From Kibdelosporangium philippinense (GTDB lineage: Bacteria > Actinomycetota > Actinomycetes > Mycobacteriales > Pseudonocardiaceae): 64,000 nucleotides of DNA. Below, in pieces: positions 44,806 to 53,706 of the stretch. Each line of letters starts with the position of its first letter. Position 1 is the stretch's first letter. The position numbers and the translations under genes are program-made. Below the pieces are notes generated by a model. The model saw only the letters and a program-made list of their open reading frames with translations. It ran no database searches and was not told the DNA's origin. Location: assembly GCF_021390435.2 (NCBI RefSeq), contig NZ_JAJVCN010000004.1:662501-726500 (forward strand). The letters run 5' to 3'.

Positions 44806-46329
44806 TCACCGCGGCAGGGCGCGTTTGAGGATTTTCCCGCTGGCTGTCAGCGGCATCGTGTCGACGAATTCGATGATCCGCGGGTACTTGTAGGCCGCGA
44901 GGCGTTCTGTGGCCCACGTGCGGAGCTCGACCTCGGTCAGGTCTCCTGAGCGGACAACCACAGCCTTGATCTCTTCGCCGCGGTCTTTGTCTGGGATCCC
45001 GATCACGGCTGCCAGTGTCACATCGGGATGATCCATCAGCACCTCTTCGATCTCTCGCGGGTACACGTTGAAGCCACCGCGAATGATCAGGTCCTTCTTC
45101 CGGTCGACGAGGTAGTAGTAGCCGTCTTCGTCGCGGCGTCCGATGTCACCGGCGCGAAACCACCCGTCTGCCAACACTTCTGCCGTCTCGGCAAGGCGGC
45201 CACGGTATCCGGTGAACATACTCAGGCTACGGACCGCGATCTCACCGGGACCTTCGATCGTCGACCAGTCGTCGTCGACAAGGCGCATCCCGAAACCGGC
45301 GATCGGTACACCGACAGAGCCTTGTCGTGGCTCGATACTGGATGATGTGCAGCTCACCACACCGCACGTCTCCGAAAGGCCATATCCCTCAAGCACTTCG
45401 ACACCGAAATGCTCACGCATCCGGTGGTGGACATCTGCTGGCAGCGCGGCGCCACCGGACAATGCCTTACGCAGCTGTAGTTTCTCCTGTTGTGGAACTT
45501 CGAGCACCCGCGAGTACATTGTGGGCATTCCCGCGAAAATCGTGACTTGGTGACGCGCAATCAGTTCGAGCACCACGTGCTCATCGAACCGCGGCACGAG
45601 CACGACTGTGCCACCGTAGGCGAAAGCCGCGTTCAGGACTACGGTCTGGGCGAACGAGTGGAACAACGGGAGGACACACAAGAACACGTCTGGCCGGTCC
45701 AGGTCTGCGCCAAACGTGTCGTTACCGGCGAGTGCGTTGAGGCGCATGCCACGGTGTGTCAGTTCGGCGCCCTTTGGCTGCCCGCTTGTGCCTGAAGTGT
45801 AGAGCACGACCGCAGTGTCCGTTTCGGACATGTCGACGGTGGTGAATTCTGCGGAATGTTCAGCCAACTCGCTTACGAAGTCGACGATGCCGTCAGTGGT
45901 TGCTTCGCTCGTTGCGATGTGTACGAAGTGGACACAGGTGTCGATCTTGCCGAAGGCCTTCAAGGCCTCGTCGCCGACTGGCAGCTGGGGCGATCCCTCG
46001 AAGGCCACGTAGGCCTTCGCACCCGAATCCTTCAGGTGGTAGGCGATCTCTGTGGCTTTGAGCAAGATGTTGAGGGAGACGACAGTCAGCCCGGCCTTCA
46101 GGGCTCCGAGGTAGACGACGGGGAAGTAGAACGAGTTGGGGCATGAGAGGGCCACGGTGCCGCCAGGCTGCAGACCCAACGAGCTCAACAGGTTGGCGGC
46201 GCGGTTGGTGAGGGCGTCGATCGCCGCGTAACTCAGCCGCAGCTCGCCGTCGACCACTGCGATCCGTTCTGGGACCTGCGCGGCCGTCGACTCCAGGCTG
46301 TCCGAGCGGACTGGTCGCAAGCCAGGCAA
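44806..46329 (-). CDS. Acyl-CoA synthetase / AMP-dependent ligase
   Basis: A 507-residue ANL-superfamily adenylate-forming enzyme. Visible motifs: TAVVLYTSGTSGQPKGAELT (P-loop), VLEGYGLSETCGVVS, WFRAGDIGRRDEDGYYYLVD and RKKDLIIRGGFNVYPREIEE (hinge), and the late Lys in PLTASGKILKRALPR. It probably activates a fatty or aromatic acid; substrate unknown. The TTG start at 46329 abuts a xanthine dehydrogenase fragment on the other strand, so the extreme N-terminus may have been rearranged, though the length is normal. Confidence 0.9.
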   Translation of the reverse strand: MPGLRPVRSDSLESTAAQVPERIAVVDGELRLSYAAIDALTNRAANLLSSLGLQPGGTVALSCPNSFYFPVVYLGALKAGLTVVSLNILLKATEIAYHLKDSGAKAYVAFEGSPQLPVGDEALKAFGKIDTCVHFVHIATSEATTDGIVDFVSELAEHSAEFTTVDMSETDTAVVLYTSGTSGQPKGAELTHRGMRLNALAGNDTFGADLDRPDVFLCVLPLFHSFAQTVVLNAAFAYGGTVVLVPRFDEHVVLELIARHQVTIFAGMPTMYSRVLEVPQQEKLQLRKALSGGAALPADVHHRMREHFGVEVLEGYGLSETCGVVSCTSSSIEPRQGSVGVPIAGFGMRLVDDDWSTIEGPGEIAVRSLSMFTGYRGRLAETAEVLADGWFRAGDIGRRDEDGYYYLVDRKKDLIIRGGFNVYPREIEEVLMDHPDVTLAAVIGIPDKDRGEEIKAVVVRSGDLTEVELRTWATERLAAYKYPRIIEFVDTMPLTASGKILKRALPR

Positions 46330-46332
46330 GAG

Positions 46333-46563
46333 TTGACAGTGTGGCTTTCCACCCAGGCGTCACAGGATGCCAGGGACCAGATCGCGGAAACCCTGCGGCT
46401 GCGGCTGTCGCAGGTTCACGTGATCACCCCGGATGTCGGCGGCGCGTTCGGGGCGAAGGTGCACGTCTATGACGACGAGTTGCTGGTCTGCCTCGCCGCC
46501 GTGCGCACCGGGCGTCCGGTGAAGTGGATCGAGGACCGCGAGGAGCACATGGTCGGTCGTTCC
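46333..46563 (+). pseudogene. Xanthine dehydrogenase-type large subunit, internal fragment
   Basis: Reads LTVWLSTQASQDARDQIAET, then VITPDVGGAFGAKVHVYDDE and GRPVKWIEDREEHMVG, the conserved molybdopterin-binding segment of CO/xanthine dehydrogenase large subunits. Both ends of the ~780-residue protein are absent. The frame then drifts into noncoding sequence. Confidence 0.75.
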
Positions 46564-46689
46564 AGCGCGGGAGATTTGCCCCAGTATCACACGCGGTGAT
46601 AGCGACCATTGCTCTCGTGATCGTCGCTGTCGTGGCCCGGTCTCCACGGACACGGCTCGATCCGCTGACTGTCCGCGATCGAGTCGGAC

Positions 46690-46881
46690 TTGCGGCCCCA
46701 GTTCGGTGCCAAGGACATTCGTGAACACCACAACCGTACAATTGGGACATACTTTCATCCCGTAGGCACTGTACGAATGGGTGCCGTGGTGGACGCTGAG
46801 CTGCGGGTGCACGGCATCAACGCCACCGTCCTCGCCATCGCCGAGCGGGCGGCGGAGATCGTCCTAGGCGGCGGGCGCTGA
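46690..46881 (+). pseudogene. GMC oxidoreductase C-terminal fragment with internal deletion
   Basis: Reads DIREHHNRTIGTYFHPVGTV and RMGAVVDAELRVHGI, then jumps to NATVLAIAERAAEIV. In intact GMC enzymes (choline dehydrogenase type) the LRVxDASVMP segment of about 18 residues lies between these parts. The N-terminal FAD domain is missing. Confidence 0.75.
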
Positions 46882-46892
46882 AACGCGCAAAG

Positions 46893-47663
46893 ATGGCGGA
46901 CATGACATTGCCTGTCCTTCCCGAGGAGTCCTTTCAGCGTGTGCTCTGTGTCGTCGCGCATCCCGACGACATGGAGTACGGCACGTCCGCGGCCATCGCT
47001 CGCTGGACCGCGCGCGGTATCGAAGTCGGCTATCTCCTGCTCACGCGCGGCGAGGCAGGCATGCCGAACCCTCCAGAGGAGACGGCACGCTTGCGCGTCG
47101 CCGAGCAGCAGGCCGCCTGCGAAGCCGTTGGCGTCAAGCATCTGACTGTTCTCGAACATCCGGACGGTGTGCTCGTCTACGGCCTGGACCTGCGGCGGGA
47201 CATCTGCCGGGAGATCCGCCGGTTCAAGCCTGACGTCGTGCTCGGCGGGAGTTTTGACATCGAGACACCGTTTGGGTTCGACCAGGCCGACCACCGCGCG
47301 GTCGGGCTCGCGACGCTCGACGCCTTGCGTGACGCGGGCAACCGGTGGGTCTTCCCGGAACAGATCGACGAAGAGGACCTCGAACCGCACTCTGTGCGCT
47401 GGTTCATCATTCCCAAGGCCGCCGGGTCCGGCGCGACCCACGGTGTCGAGGTCACCGGCGAACCGCTGCGCCGTGGGGTCGCCTCGCTCGAGGCCCACGC
47501 CGCCTATCTGGCCGCGCTGCCGAACCACCCCGCCCCCAAGGACTTCATCCCGATCCTCGCCGCGATGAACGGCAAGGCCATGGGGGTCAAGCACGCGGTC
47601 TTGTTCCGTGCACACGATCTACAGGCACCACCGGAGTTGCCCACCGAAGCCGACTTGGCCTGA
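46893..47663 (+). CDS. PIG-L family deacetylase
   Basis: A 256-residue LmbE-like zinc deacetylase. It has VLCVVAHPDDMEYG (AHPDD at residues 22-26, zinc and catalytic Asp), LLLTRGEAGMP, and FDQADHRAVGLATLDALRDAG (H-x-x-H-type region). The family removes acetyl groups from N-acetylglucosamine-type substrates (mycothiol biosynthesis, antibiotic sugars). It stands alone and is followed by a bidirectional hairpin. Confidence 0.9.
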   Translation: MADMTLPVLPEESFQRVLCVVAHPDDMEYGTSAAIARWTARGIEVGYLLLTRGEAGMPNPPEETARLRVAEQQAACEAVGVKHLTVLEHPDGVLVYGLDLRRDICREIRRFKPDVVLGGSFDIETPFGFDQADHRAVGLATLDALRDAGNRWVFPEQIDEEDLEPHSVRWFIIPKAAGSGATHGVEVTGEPLRRGVASLEAHAAYLAALPNHPAPKDFIPILAAMNGKAMGVKHAVLFRAHDLQAPPELPTEADLA

Positions 47664-47666
47664 GGC

Positions 47667-47698
47667 AGCAGCCCTTGGGATCATTCCCAAGGGCTGCT
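47667..47698. terminator. Bidirectional hairpin terminator
   Basis: A 14-bp perfect stem AGCAGCCCTTGGGA with its complement around a TCAT loop, between the convergent PIG-L gene and the cupin-like gene. Confidence 0.8.
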
Positions 47699-47708
47699 TG
47701 TGTTCTAG

Positions 47709-47969
47709 CTAACCGCGGTCGCACTTGGGCAGCCTGAACAGCACCTGAAGCACGACCGGGGTATCGTAGTAATGCCAACCGGTTGTGCCGCCGGGTTGCA
47801 GTGTCACCTCGGCGACGACGAAGTTGGTCTCACCCACGCTCTGTTGCGAGATCACGGTGATGGACATGCCTGACCCGGGTGTCGCGGACGCCGCCGTCGT
47901 GAGCGAACCCACGGCGGCGATGGTGGCGGCGAACACCGCGATCACCCTGAGGATTGTGGACAACATCAC
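47709..47969 (-). CDS. Short secreted cupin-like protein
   Basis: An 86-residue product with a signal peptide (STILRVIAVFAATIAAVGSL to TASA) and the beginning of a cupin fold, VAEVTLQPGGTTGWHYYDTP. A normal cupin would continue through a second conserved His motif; here it stops after VLFRLPKCDRG, so it may be a 3'-truncated or frameshifted relic. AGGAGT lies before the GTG/ATG start pair. Confidence 0.55.
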   Translation of the reverse strand: MMLSTILRVIAVFAATIAAVGSLTTAASATPGSGMSITVISQQSVGETNFVVAEVTLQPGGTTGWHYYDTPVVLQVLFRLPKCDRG

Positions 47970-48079
47970 TCCTGTTCCGTTGCGCTGGAAGGGTGCTGGT
48001 CGCAGTCAGCCCGACCATCCACCGCAACGGCCAGCGATGCACCATGCGAAAACAGTGAACCCCGGTAGTCCGGTGCGCT

Positions 48080-49373
48080 GGATGGTCCAGACAACGGTTG
48101 AGTTCTGCGCCGATCAATGTCGCGACGTCACGGATCACGTCACGCATCTTGCGGACGTAGTTGTCCCTTGCCCGCGTGACGATGTCGTTCGCTTCGTCGG
48201 GCATGCCGAACAGCTTGTCCTTGACCCACTTGAAGGCGCCCCATGGCGACATCGGTGAGCCGTAGAGGTCCGCTTTGTACTTCCGCGTTCCTTCGCGGTC
48301 TTCTTGCCGCCGCCCACTTTCTGCCCGGTTCGCACGCGTTGTGCGCTCATCGCGCCCATCGCTGCGGCGCCGAATTGTTTGGCGGCGGCGGTGGATTCGC
48401 GGAGTTGTGCGGTTTCGCTCTTGCGGAGTTGGCCGGGCGCCGTGTCTGAGTGCTGTTCGGCGGTCTTCTTCTCCGTCAACGCCTTGTTGAACGTGGGTTC
48501 GTTGGACTTCTGCAGCTGGGTCTCGGTGACCTGGGCGTCCGCCATCTGCTGGTTGACTCGGGCAGGCCCGGCGGACATGTCGGTCGCCGACGCCGGGAGT
48601 TTGTCCGGTACGGCGTTCGCTGGGTTGGGCGTCGCGGGTCTGCCGGGCGGGCGGTCCGGCGTCATCGGGACGACGGTTTTGATCTCCGCTTTCGACGTGT
48701 CCGGGGGAGCCGCGGTGGTGGTGGCGATCTGCTCGGCCGAGTCCTGCTTGCCTTCGCCGACCCGGTGCTGGACGTCGTTCTTGACTTCCTGTGGCTTGGT
48801 CGAGTCGGGGAAGTTGTCGGCGTCCTCCAGGGTTTTCGGTGCGTTGTCCCTGATCGCCTGCTCGACCGCCGCGATGAACGCGTCCTGGTCGAACTGCTTG
48901 GGCTCCGCCTTCTCCATCTTCTCGGAGTTCGCGGTCTTGCCCTGCGCCACCTCGTCGTCCTTGGGCGGACGTGCCGCGCCCTGCGCCGAATCCGCCTCCG
49001 CTCGGGCAGGCGGGTGTGAACGTGCGACGTTGCGCTTCTTGCGTTGCACGTCCTTCTTCAGCGACGCGAACTTCGGGTCTGCGGCAGGCCCTTGACGTTT
49101 GGCCGCTGCCCCCACGGCGCCGTTGCCTACTTGATCCTGTGCCGCGGCTGGCGCGCCTTGGAGCGGTTTCGTCCCGGTTTTGAACGCGGCCAAGGCTTGC
49201 GCGTTCGACGCCGGAAGACGGCCTGGCGTGCCACGGTGATCGCGCGGCTTGGGCCGGTCCTGTGGTTTCGCCGCAGGCGTCGTCGTGGACACCGCAGGCC
49301 GTTGCTGCAGGGCCCGTATTGGGGGCGGTGGCACTGGTTGAGGGTGGCAAGACAAGCGTGTCCCGAGCGTCAC
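48080..49373 (-). pseudogene. Contractile-injection (eCIS)-associated large protein, decayed
   Basis: The frame from GTG 49373 carries a Lys/Ala/Pro-rich region and then VNQQMADAQVTETQLQKSNE, EKKTAEQHSDTAPGQLRKSE and AAMGAMSAQRV, a pattern I associate with long DUF4157/eCIS-linked proteins of actinobacteria. Near 48285 the match moves to another frame, KYKADLYGSPMSPWGAFKWV, then KDKLFGMPDEANDIVTRARD and YVRKMRDVIRDVATLIGAEL. After about 48110 homology fades without a proper end. At least one frameshift, a likely internal deletion and a lost 3' end indicate a pseudogene. Confidence 0.6.
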
Positions 49374-49397
49374 CGGCCCGTCGCGCCATCAGGTGCC

Positions 49398-50453
49398 TTA
49401 CAAGGCGGCAGCCGCATTCAGGGCGTCCTGGGCAGAGCTCTGCCTTGCGGCGTCAGCGGAGTCGAACGGGCCGGTCCAGACCAGGCCGAGTTGGTTGGCG
49501 GAGTTCCTGTTGTGCTCCCAGATGGATGTGGCGTTGAGCCGGATGAAGTCCGCATACCGCGGGCGTGGCGAGAACTTGTTGAGGTAGCCCAAGTTTCGCA
49601 TGAAGACACCCTTGAACTGCGGGCCATCCGCGCCACAGATCGCGGGTTCGCAAGGCTCACGCAGAATCCCGTTTGGATACACGATGGTTGTGATGGCGGC
49701 GTTGGCGATCCGGTGCGCTGTCTGCAGTAGTTCGGGATCCCGGGTCAATGCTGCGAGGTCGGTCAGCGCGCCGAGGATGACGCCTTGGTTGTACGTCCAC
49801 GTCGGTCTGCCGTTGTTCTTGCACGAGTCGTCAAGGCCGTCGTTCACCAGACCGGCTGAGTTGATCATGCCGCTTGCCGCGAACCACTTCCAGCCTTTAC
49901 GCGCCCAGTCCAGATACTCCTTGCTGGCCGTGCCCTTCGTACGGGCGGCGAGTCGTGCCGCGACTGAGATGAAAAGCTCGTTGGGAATCGCGTTCTTGTA
50001 CGTTCGTTCTTTGCTCCACCAGATTCCGCCGCCGCAGACTTCGTCCCAGCCGGTTGTCATGTCGCCGAAGACTGAGCGGGCGACGGTTAGGTATCTGTTG
50101 TCTTTGGTCAGGTCGTATGCGTTGATCCAAGCTAGTGCCCACCATCCTTCGTCGTCGTAGTAGCTGTTGAAGAAGCCGCCTTCGATGTTGCGTTCGTAGG
50201 TGATTGCGGCGTGCCGGGCGCCTATGTCGAGTCGCTGCTGGCGGGAAAGGTCGATTTCGGCGTTGAACGCGTTGGCCGCGTTCCACCAGTTTGTTGTGTT
50301 GTATAGGCCGGTCTGGGGGTTGTACCAGCTGGCGAGGACCGTTCCGCTTGTTCGCGCCCAGTGGTCGTAGCGGTCTGGCTTTGCTGTGGCGACACCGGAG
50401 GCGAAGACCAGTCCGACGAGGGCGAGGACGACTGCTCTGCAGAGAGTGATCAC
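49398..50453 (-). CDS. Secreted glycoside hydrolase family 76 protein
   Basis: A 351-residue enzyme with a signal peptide (LCRAVVLALVGLVFASGVAT) and an (alpha/alpha)6-type domain. YYDDEGWWALAWINAYDLT near residue 110 contains the paired catalytic Asp of GH76; CGGGIWWSKERTYKNAIPNE and WTYNQGVILGALTDLA follow, as in alpha-1,6-mannanases. It probably trims mannan, fungal or mycolata type, outside the cell. Confidence 0.88.
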   Translation of the reverse strand: MITLCRAVVLALVGLVFASGVATAKPDRYDHWARTSGTVLASWYNPQTGLYNTTNWWNAANAFNAEIDLSRQQRLDIGARHAAITYERNIEGGFFNSYYDDEGWWALAWINAYDLTKDNRYLTVARSVFGDMTTGWDEVCGGGIWWSKERTYKNAIPNELFISVAARLAARTKGTASKEYLDWARKGWKWFAASGMINSAGLVNDGLDDSCKNNGRPTWTYNQGVILGALTDLAALTRDPELLQTAHRIANAAITTIVYPNGILREPCEPAICGADGPQFKGVFMRNLGYLNKFSPRPRYADFIRLNATSIWEHNRNSANQLGLVWTGPFDSADAARQSSAQDALNAAAAL

Positions 50454-50914
50454 ACGATCGAGTGAATCAGGGAGGGATTACCCTGGATACCGATGTTGGA
50501 GTGAGCAATTCACCGAATTGTCCCGGTTGGGTACGGTTGTCCGTGCGGGCTCTCCCGCAGGGCTCGGCCTGCCTCGCCTGGCAACGATGTCGCCAGGTGG
50601 TGATCGCTGCAAGGTCGTCCGGCTTGTGCGTGTCGATTGCTTGACGCTGTGCGCCAAGGACTGTCGGCGGTCATCTGATCCACGGCTGGGCCGAAAGCTG
50701 ATCGTAGCCGCTGGTTACCGCTGTCCAACGGGTTCCAGTGATGCCGATATCACGCTGGGTGTTCGTGATCTTGGTCTGGCCGCGGTTGAACCCGTCGGCC
50801 AGCTGGCTCGTATCCTCCGGTGAACACATGAACCAGGTCTGGCAGGGACCCAGTACGCCATGCGGATGTCCACAATGGAGTCAGCGAGGCTTGGAGCGGC
50901 AGGGAGAGGGTGCG
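50454..50914. other. Gene-free interval
   Basis: About 460 bp between the GH76 gene (minus) and the DUF4142 gene (plus). No convincing coding frame, tRNA or repeat is visible; it presumably holds both promoters. Confidence 0.6.
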
Positions 50915-51697
50915 GTGAAACGGTCACTCGCGTCGTTGTTTTTGGTGTTGGTCACGCTGTTCACAGCTGGTCAGACGGTCGCGTCCGCACAACAGGGCAA
51001 CCCACCGCTCAGCCCGCTCGACGCGGAACTGCTCACCAAGGTCAAGCTGGCCGGGCTCTGGGAGATCCCGTCCGGCCAGATGGCGCAGGACCGCTCGGCC
51101 GACCCCAGGGTGCAAGAAGTCGGCCGCACGCTGGTGAGCGATCACACGATGCTCGACGACGTGACCAACCAGCTCGCGGCGCAGTACGGACACCCGTTGC
51201 CGCAGGTGCCGAACGACTCGCAGAAGAGCTGGCTCACCGAGATGGCCTCGGCGACGGGGGCGGAGTTCGAGAAGGTCTGGGCGATGCGCTTGCGTGCCGC
51301 GCACGGCATGATCTTCCCGCTGATCGCGCAGGTTCGAGCGGAGACGCAGGATCCGGTGATCCGCGACTACGCGACAACCGCGAACACGGTCGTGATGAAG
51401 CACATGACGATCCTGGAAAGCACCAACAACGTCGACTACGAGAAGCTGGCCGACGCGACCGGCCTGACAATGAACTCGGACTCCGAAGGCACGGGTCTGA
51501 TCATCGCGGTCACCCTGCTGCCCCTGCTGGTAGGAGTCGCGATTTTCCTGCTGTGGATGGCCACCGGCCGCAAGCGCCGGATGCGGCAGCCAGTGTCCGA
51601 GTACTCCGAGTATGACGACGACGATGACGACGACCGCGGCCGAAACCAGAATCGTCGCGATGGCGGCGGCGAAAAGCGAAGCCGCTTGTTCGTGTGA
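50915..51697 (+). CDS. DUF4142 secreted, membrane-anchored protein
   Basis: A 260-residue protein. A signal peptide (KRSLASLFLVLVTLFTAGQT) leads into a DUF4142 ferritin-like helical domain with AELLTKVKLAGLWEIPSGQM, RSADPRVQEVGRTLVSDHTM and NTVVMKHMTILE. A C-terminal transmembrane helix (GLIIAVTLLPLLVGVAIFLL) is followed by a basic/acidic tail with a run of eight Asp. GTG 50915 is chosen because GGGAGAGGG lies just upstream. Confidence 0.82.
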   Translation: MKRSLASLFLVLVTLFTAGQTVASAQQGNPPLSPLDAELLTKVKLAGLWEIPSGQMAQDRSADPRVQEVGRTLVSDHTMLDDVTNQLAAQYGHPLPQVPNDSQKSWLTEMASATGAEFEKVWAMRLRAAHGMIFPLIAQVRAETQDPVIRDYATTANTVVMKHMTILESTNNVDYEKLADATGLTMNSDSEGTGLIIAVTLLPLLVGVAIFLLWMATGRKRRMRQPVSEYSEYDDDDDDDRGRNQNRRDGGGEKRSRLFV

Positions 51698-51739
51698 CCG
51701 GGTTGGATGCCGTGAAGGTCTTCTCACCTTCGCGGCATC

Positions 51740-52065
51740 CGACGCCAATGCCAGGAACTTAACCAAGTCCACGTGGGCTGCTTTCGAGCATTTCAGGGTC
51801 CACTATGGACAAAGAGTCGCCTCTTCAGTCACCTGCGTCACAGTAGCCCCATCTATCACGGAATGCGATGCCGCGAAGGCCACCTTGACTGCACTCAACG
51901 CGCTCAACTCGGCCCTCACACCCTCCAACGCCGCGCCCGTGCCACGGCAGCCGGTCCCCAGCGTCGACCTACCCGTGCCAACTACAGATACTCGCAGGTC
52001 AACGGACCGAACCTGTCTCAGTCTCGACTAAACTCCGAACTTTAAGTTCCTGGCATTGGCATCTG
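51740..52065. repeat. MITE-like element 1 / IS remnant
   Basis: GCCAATGCCAGGAACTTAA at 51749-51767 is repeated inverted as TTAAGTTCCTGGCATTGGC at about 52044-52062, with weaker symmetry extending outward. The ~290 bp between them have no convincing gene. This terminal sequence looks like that of an actinobacterial IS, so a nonautonomous derivative is likely. Confidence 0.55.
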
Positions 52066-52094
52066 ACGCGTCAGGGGAGGCCTTCGCGCGTCTA

Positions 52095-52256
52095 GGGCGT
52101 GTTTCAAATGCCCGATCGCGATAGCCAGGCCGGATGCGGCCCCTGACGCCACCGCGGCAACGCCCAAAGACAACCAGTATTCGCGGCGTCACCGCGGCGT
52201 CGCCAGGAACCACCCCGATCCTGCCTCTCATCGACCGGGACATTCGAAACACGCCC
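52095..52256. repeat. MITE-like element 2
   Basis: 162 bp with terminal inverted repeats GGGCGTGTTTCAAATG (left) and GGGCGTGTTTCGAATG (read inward from the right), flanked by TA on both sides (52093-52094, 52257-52258). It has no coding capacity. The form fits a miniature element mobilised by an IS5- or IS630-type transposase. Confidence 0.75.
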
Positions 52257-52304
52257 TAATGCCGATGGCCCTGCCACGCCGGTGGGTCAAAGATCTTGTC
52301 CGGG

Positions 52305-52733
52305 TCACTCGGCGGTGAGTTCTTCGAGTTGTTCGGCGGCGGTGCGGTTTCCTGCGGCGGCAAGGCGGCGGAGTTCGTCGAGGTCGTGGCGTTCGGTGGC
52401 GAGTTCGATGAGTTGGTCCGCTGCGTCGCTGTGGCCTGCCGCGGCGAGTTGGCGGAGTTCGTCGAGGTCTTGGCGTTCGGTGGCGAGTTCGATGAGTTGG
52501 TCTGCTGCGTCGCTGTGGCCCGCCGCGGCTAGCCGCCGCAGCTCGTCGAGGTCCTCTAGTTCTGTGGCCACTTGGATCAACTGGTCCACCGCGTCGCTGT
52601 GGCCAGCGGCGGCGAGTTGGCGGAGTTCGTCGAGGTCTTGGCGTTCTCCGGCAAGTTCGATCAGCTCGTCGGCCGCGTCTTTGTCACCTTCGTTCGCTCT
52701 GCGGCGCAGGTCGGACAATTCTGAATCGGTCAT
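52305..52733 (-). CDS. Tandem 28-residue helical repeat protein
   Basis: A 142-residue protein made of about five units of the form LDELRQLAAAGHSDAADQLI + ELATERQD (28 residues). Two helices per unit, in the manner of HEAT- or Sel1-like solenoids. The units are nearly identical in DNA (84-bp period), so recent expansion or contraction is likely. No signal peptide, so it is probably cytoplasmic, with a binding role inferred. Confidence 0.75.
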   Translation of the reverse strand: MTDSELSDLRRRANEGDKDAADELIELAGERQDLDELRQLAAAGHSDAVDQLIQVATELEDLDELRRLAAAGHSDAADQLIELATERQDLDELRQLAAAGHSDAADQLIELATERHDLDELRRLAAAGNRTAAEQLEELTAE

Positions 52734-52914
52734 CTTGATCCCCTTCGAGTTCGGCTCCTATGTCATCGCGAACCTAAGACCCTGATCAGCCCCGCGCAAA
52801 AGCGCGCAAGGGGCAAAGTGGGTAAGTCCGAATGGCGTAGATGGGCAGACTTCCGACCGCTCACCGATTCATGCTGGGTGTATTCGGCGGAGATCACGTA
52901 GGTTCGGTCTCGCC

Positions 52915-53706
52915 ATGAACACGTACCAGGCGAGCATCACCCGCGTGCACGACGCGATGCTCGGCGGCACGGACCACTATGCCGCCGACAAGGCGGTTCG
53001 TGATCGTTTGGTTGCCATCGATCCGGACTTTCCTCTTGCCGCGCGGGAAACCAGGGCTTTCTTGTCGCGTGCGGTCCGTTATCTGGTCGGCGAGGCCGGG
53101 TTGACGCAGTTGCTGGACTGCGGGCTCGCGCTTCCTCTTGTTGATGACACTCATCGGGTGGCGCACCTGGTCAACCCGGAATGTGTTGTTGTCTACGTAT
53201 CCGTTGACCAATTCGCGTTGACGCATGCGAGGCGGTTGTTGGACGACAACGATCGGGCGCACGTGTCGGAAGTGAACCTCAGCCATGCCTACCGGGTGCT
53301 TTCCGACCCGATCGTCACGAAGTATCTGGATTTCACCAAGCCACTCGGTCTCCTTCAGGTTCTTTCGCTGCATCACGTGCCCGACCACGACGACCCTTGG
53401 CTGACGATGCAGCGATACGTCGACGCCCTCGCGCCGGGTTCGCACGTCGTGCTGATCCATTTCCTCGACCCCGGCGAAGGCCACGAACTCGCGGACACGA
53501 TGGCCAAGGTCAGCGAGGTCTACCGGGCCGGTGTCGGCACTGGCTGGCCCCGGAGCGCTGAGCGGATCCGTGACCTGCTGCCCGGCCTTGACCTGCTGGA
53601 ACCTGGCCTGGTCCCGGTCGGCGACTGGCGCCCGGACGCCCCGAGGACCGGTCCGCTCGGCGCGATGCAACGTCTGGTGATGGGCGCGGTCGCGCGTAAG
53701 CCCTAG
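52915..53706 (+). CDS. SAV2177-type (DUF574) SAM-dependent methyltransferase-like protein
   Basis: A 263-residue protein with the family opening ITRVHDAMLGGTDHYAADKA, then FLSRAVRYLVGEAGLTQLLD and VVVYVSVDQFALTHARRLL. The usual glycine-rich SAM motif DxGxGLPT reads DCGLALPLV here, a departure that may weaken cofactor binding. Actinomycete genomes carry many such paralogues. It converges on the ABC exporter with a 4-bp overlap of stops. Confidence 0.82.
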   Translation: MNTYQASITRVHDAMLGGTDHYAADKAVRDRLVAIDPDFPLAARETRAFLSRAVRYLVGEAGLTQLLDCGLALPLVDDTHRVAHLVNPECVVVYVSVDQFALTHARRLLDDNDRAHVSEVNLSHAYRVLSDPIVTKYLDFTKPLGLLQVLSLHHVPDHDDPWLTMQRYVDALAPGSHVVLIHFLDPGEGHELADTMAKVSEVYRAGVGTGWPRSAERIRDLLPGLDLLEPGLVPVGDWRPDAPRTGPLGAMQRLVMGAVARKP

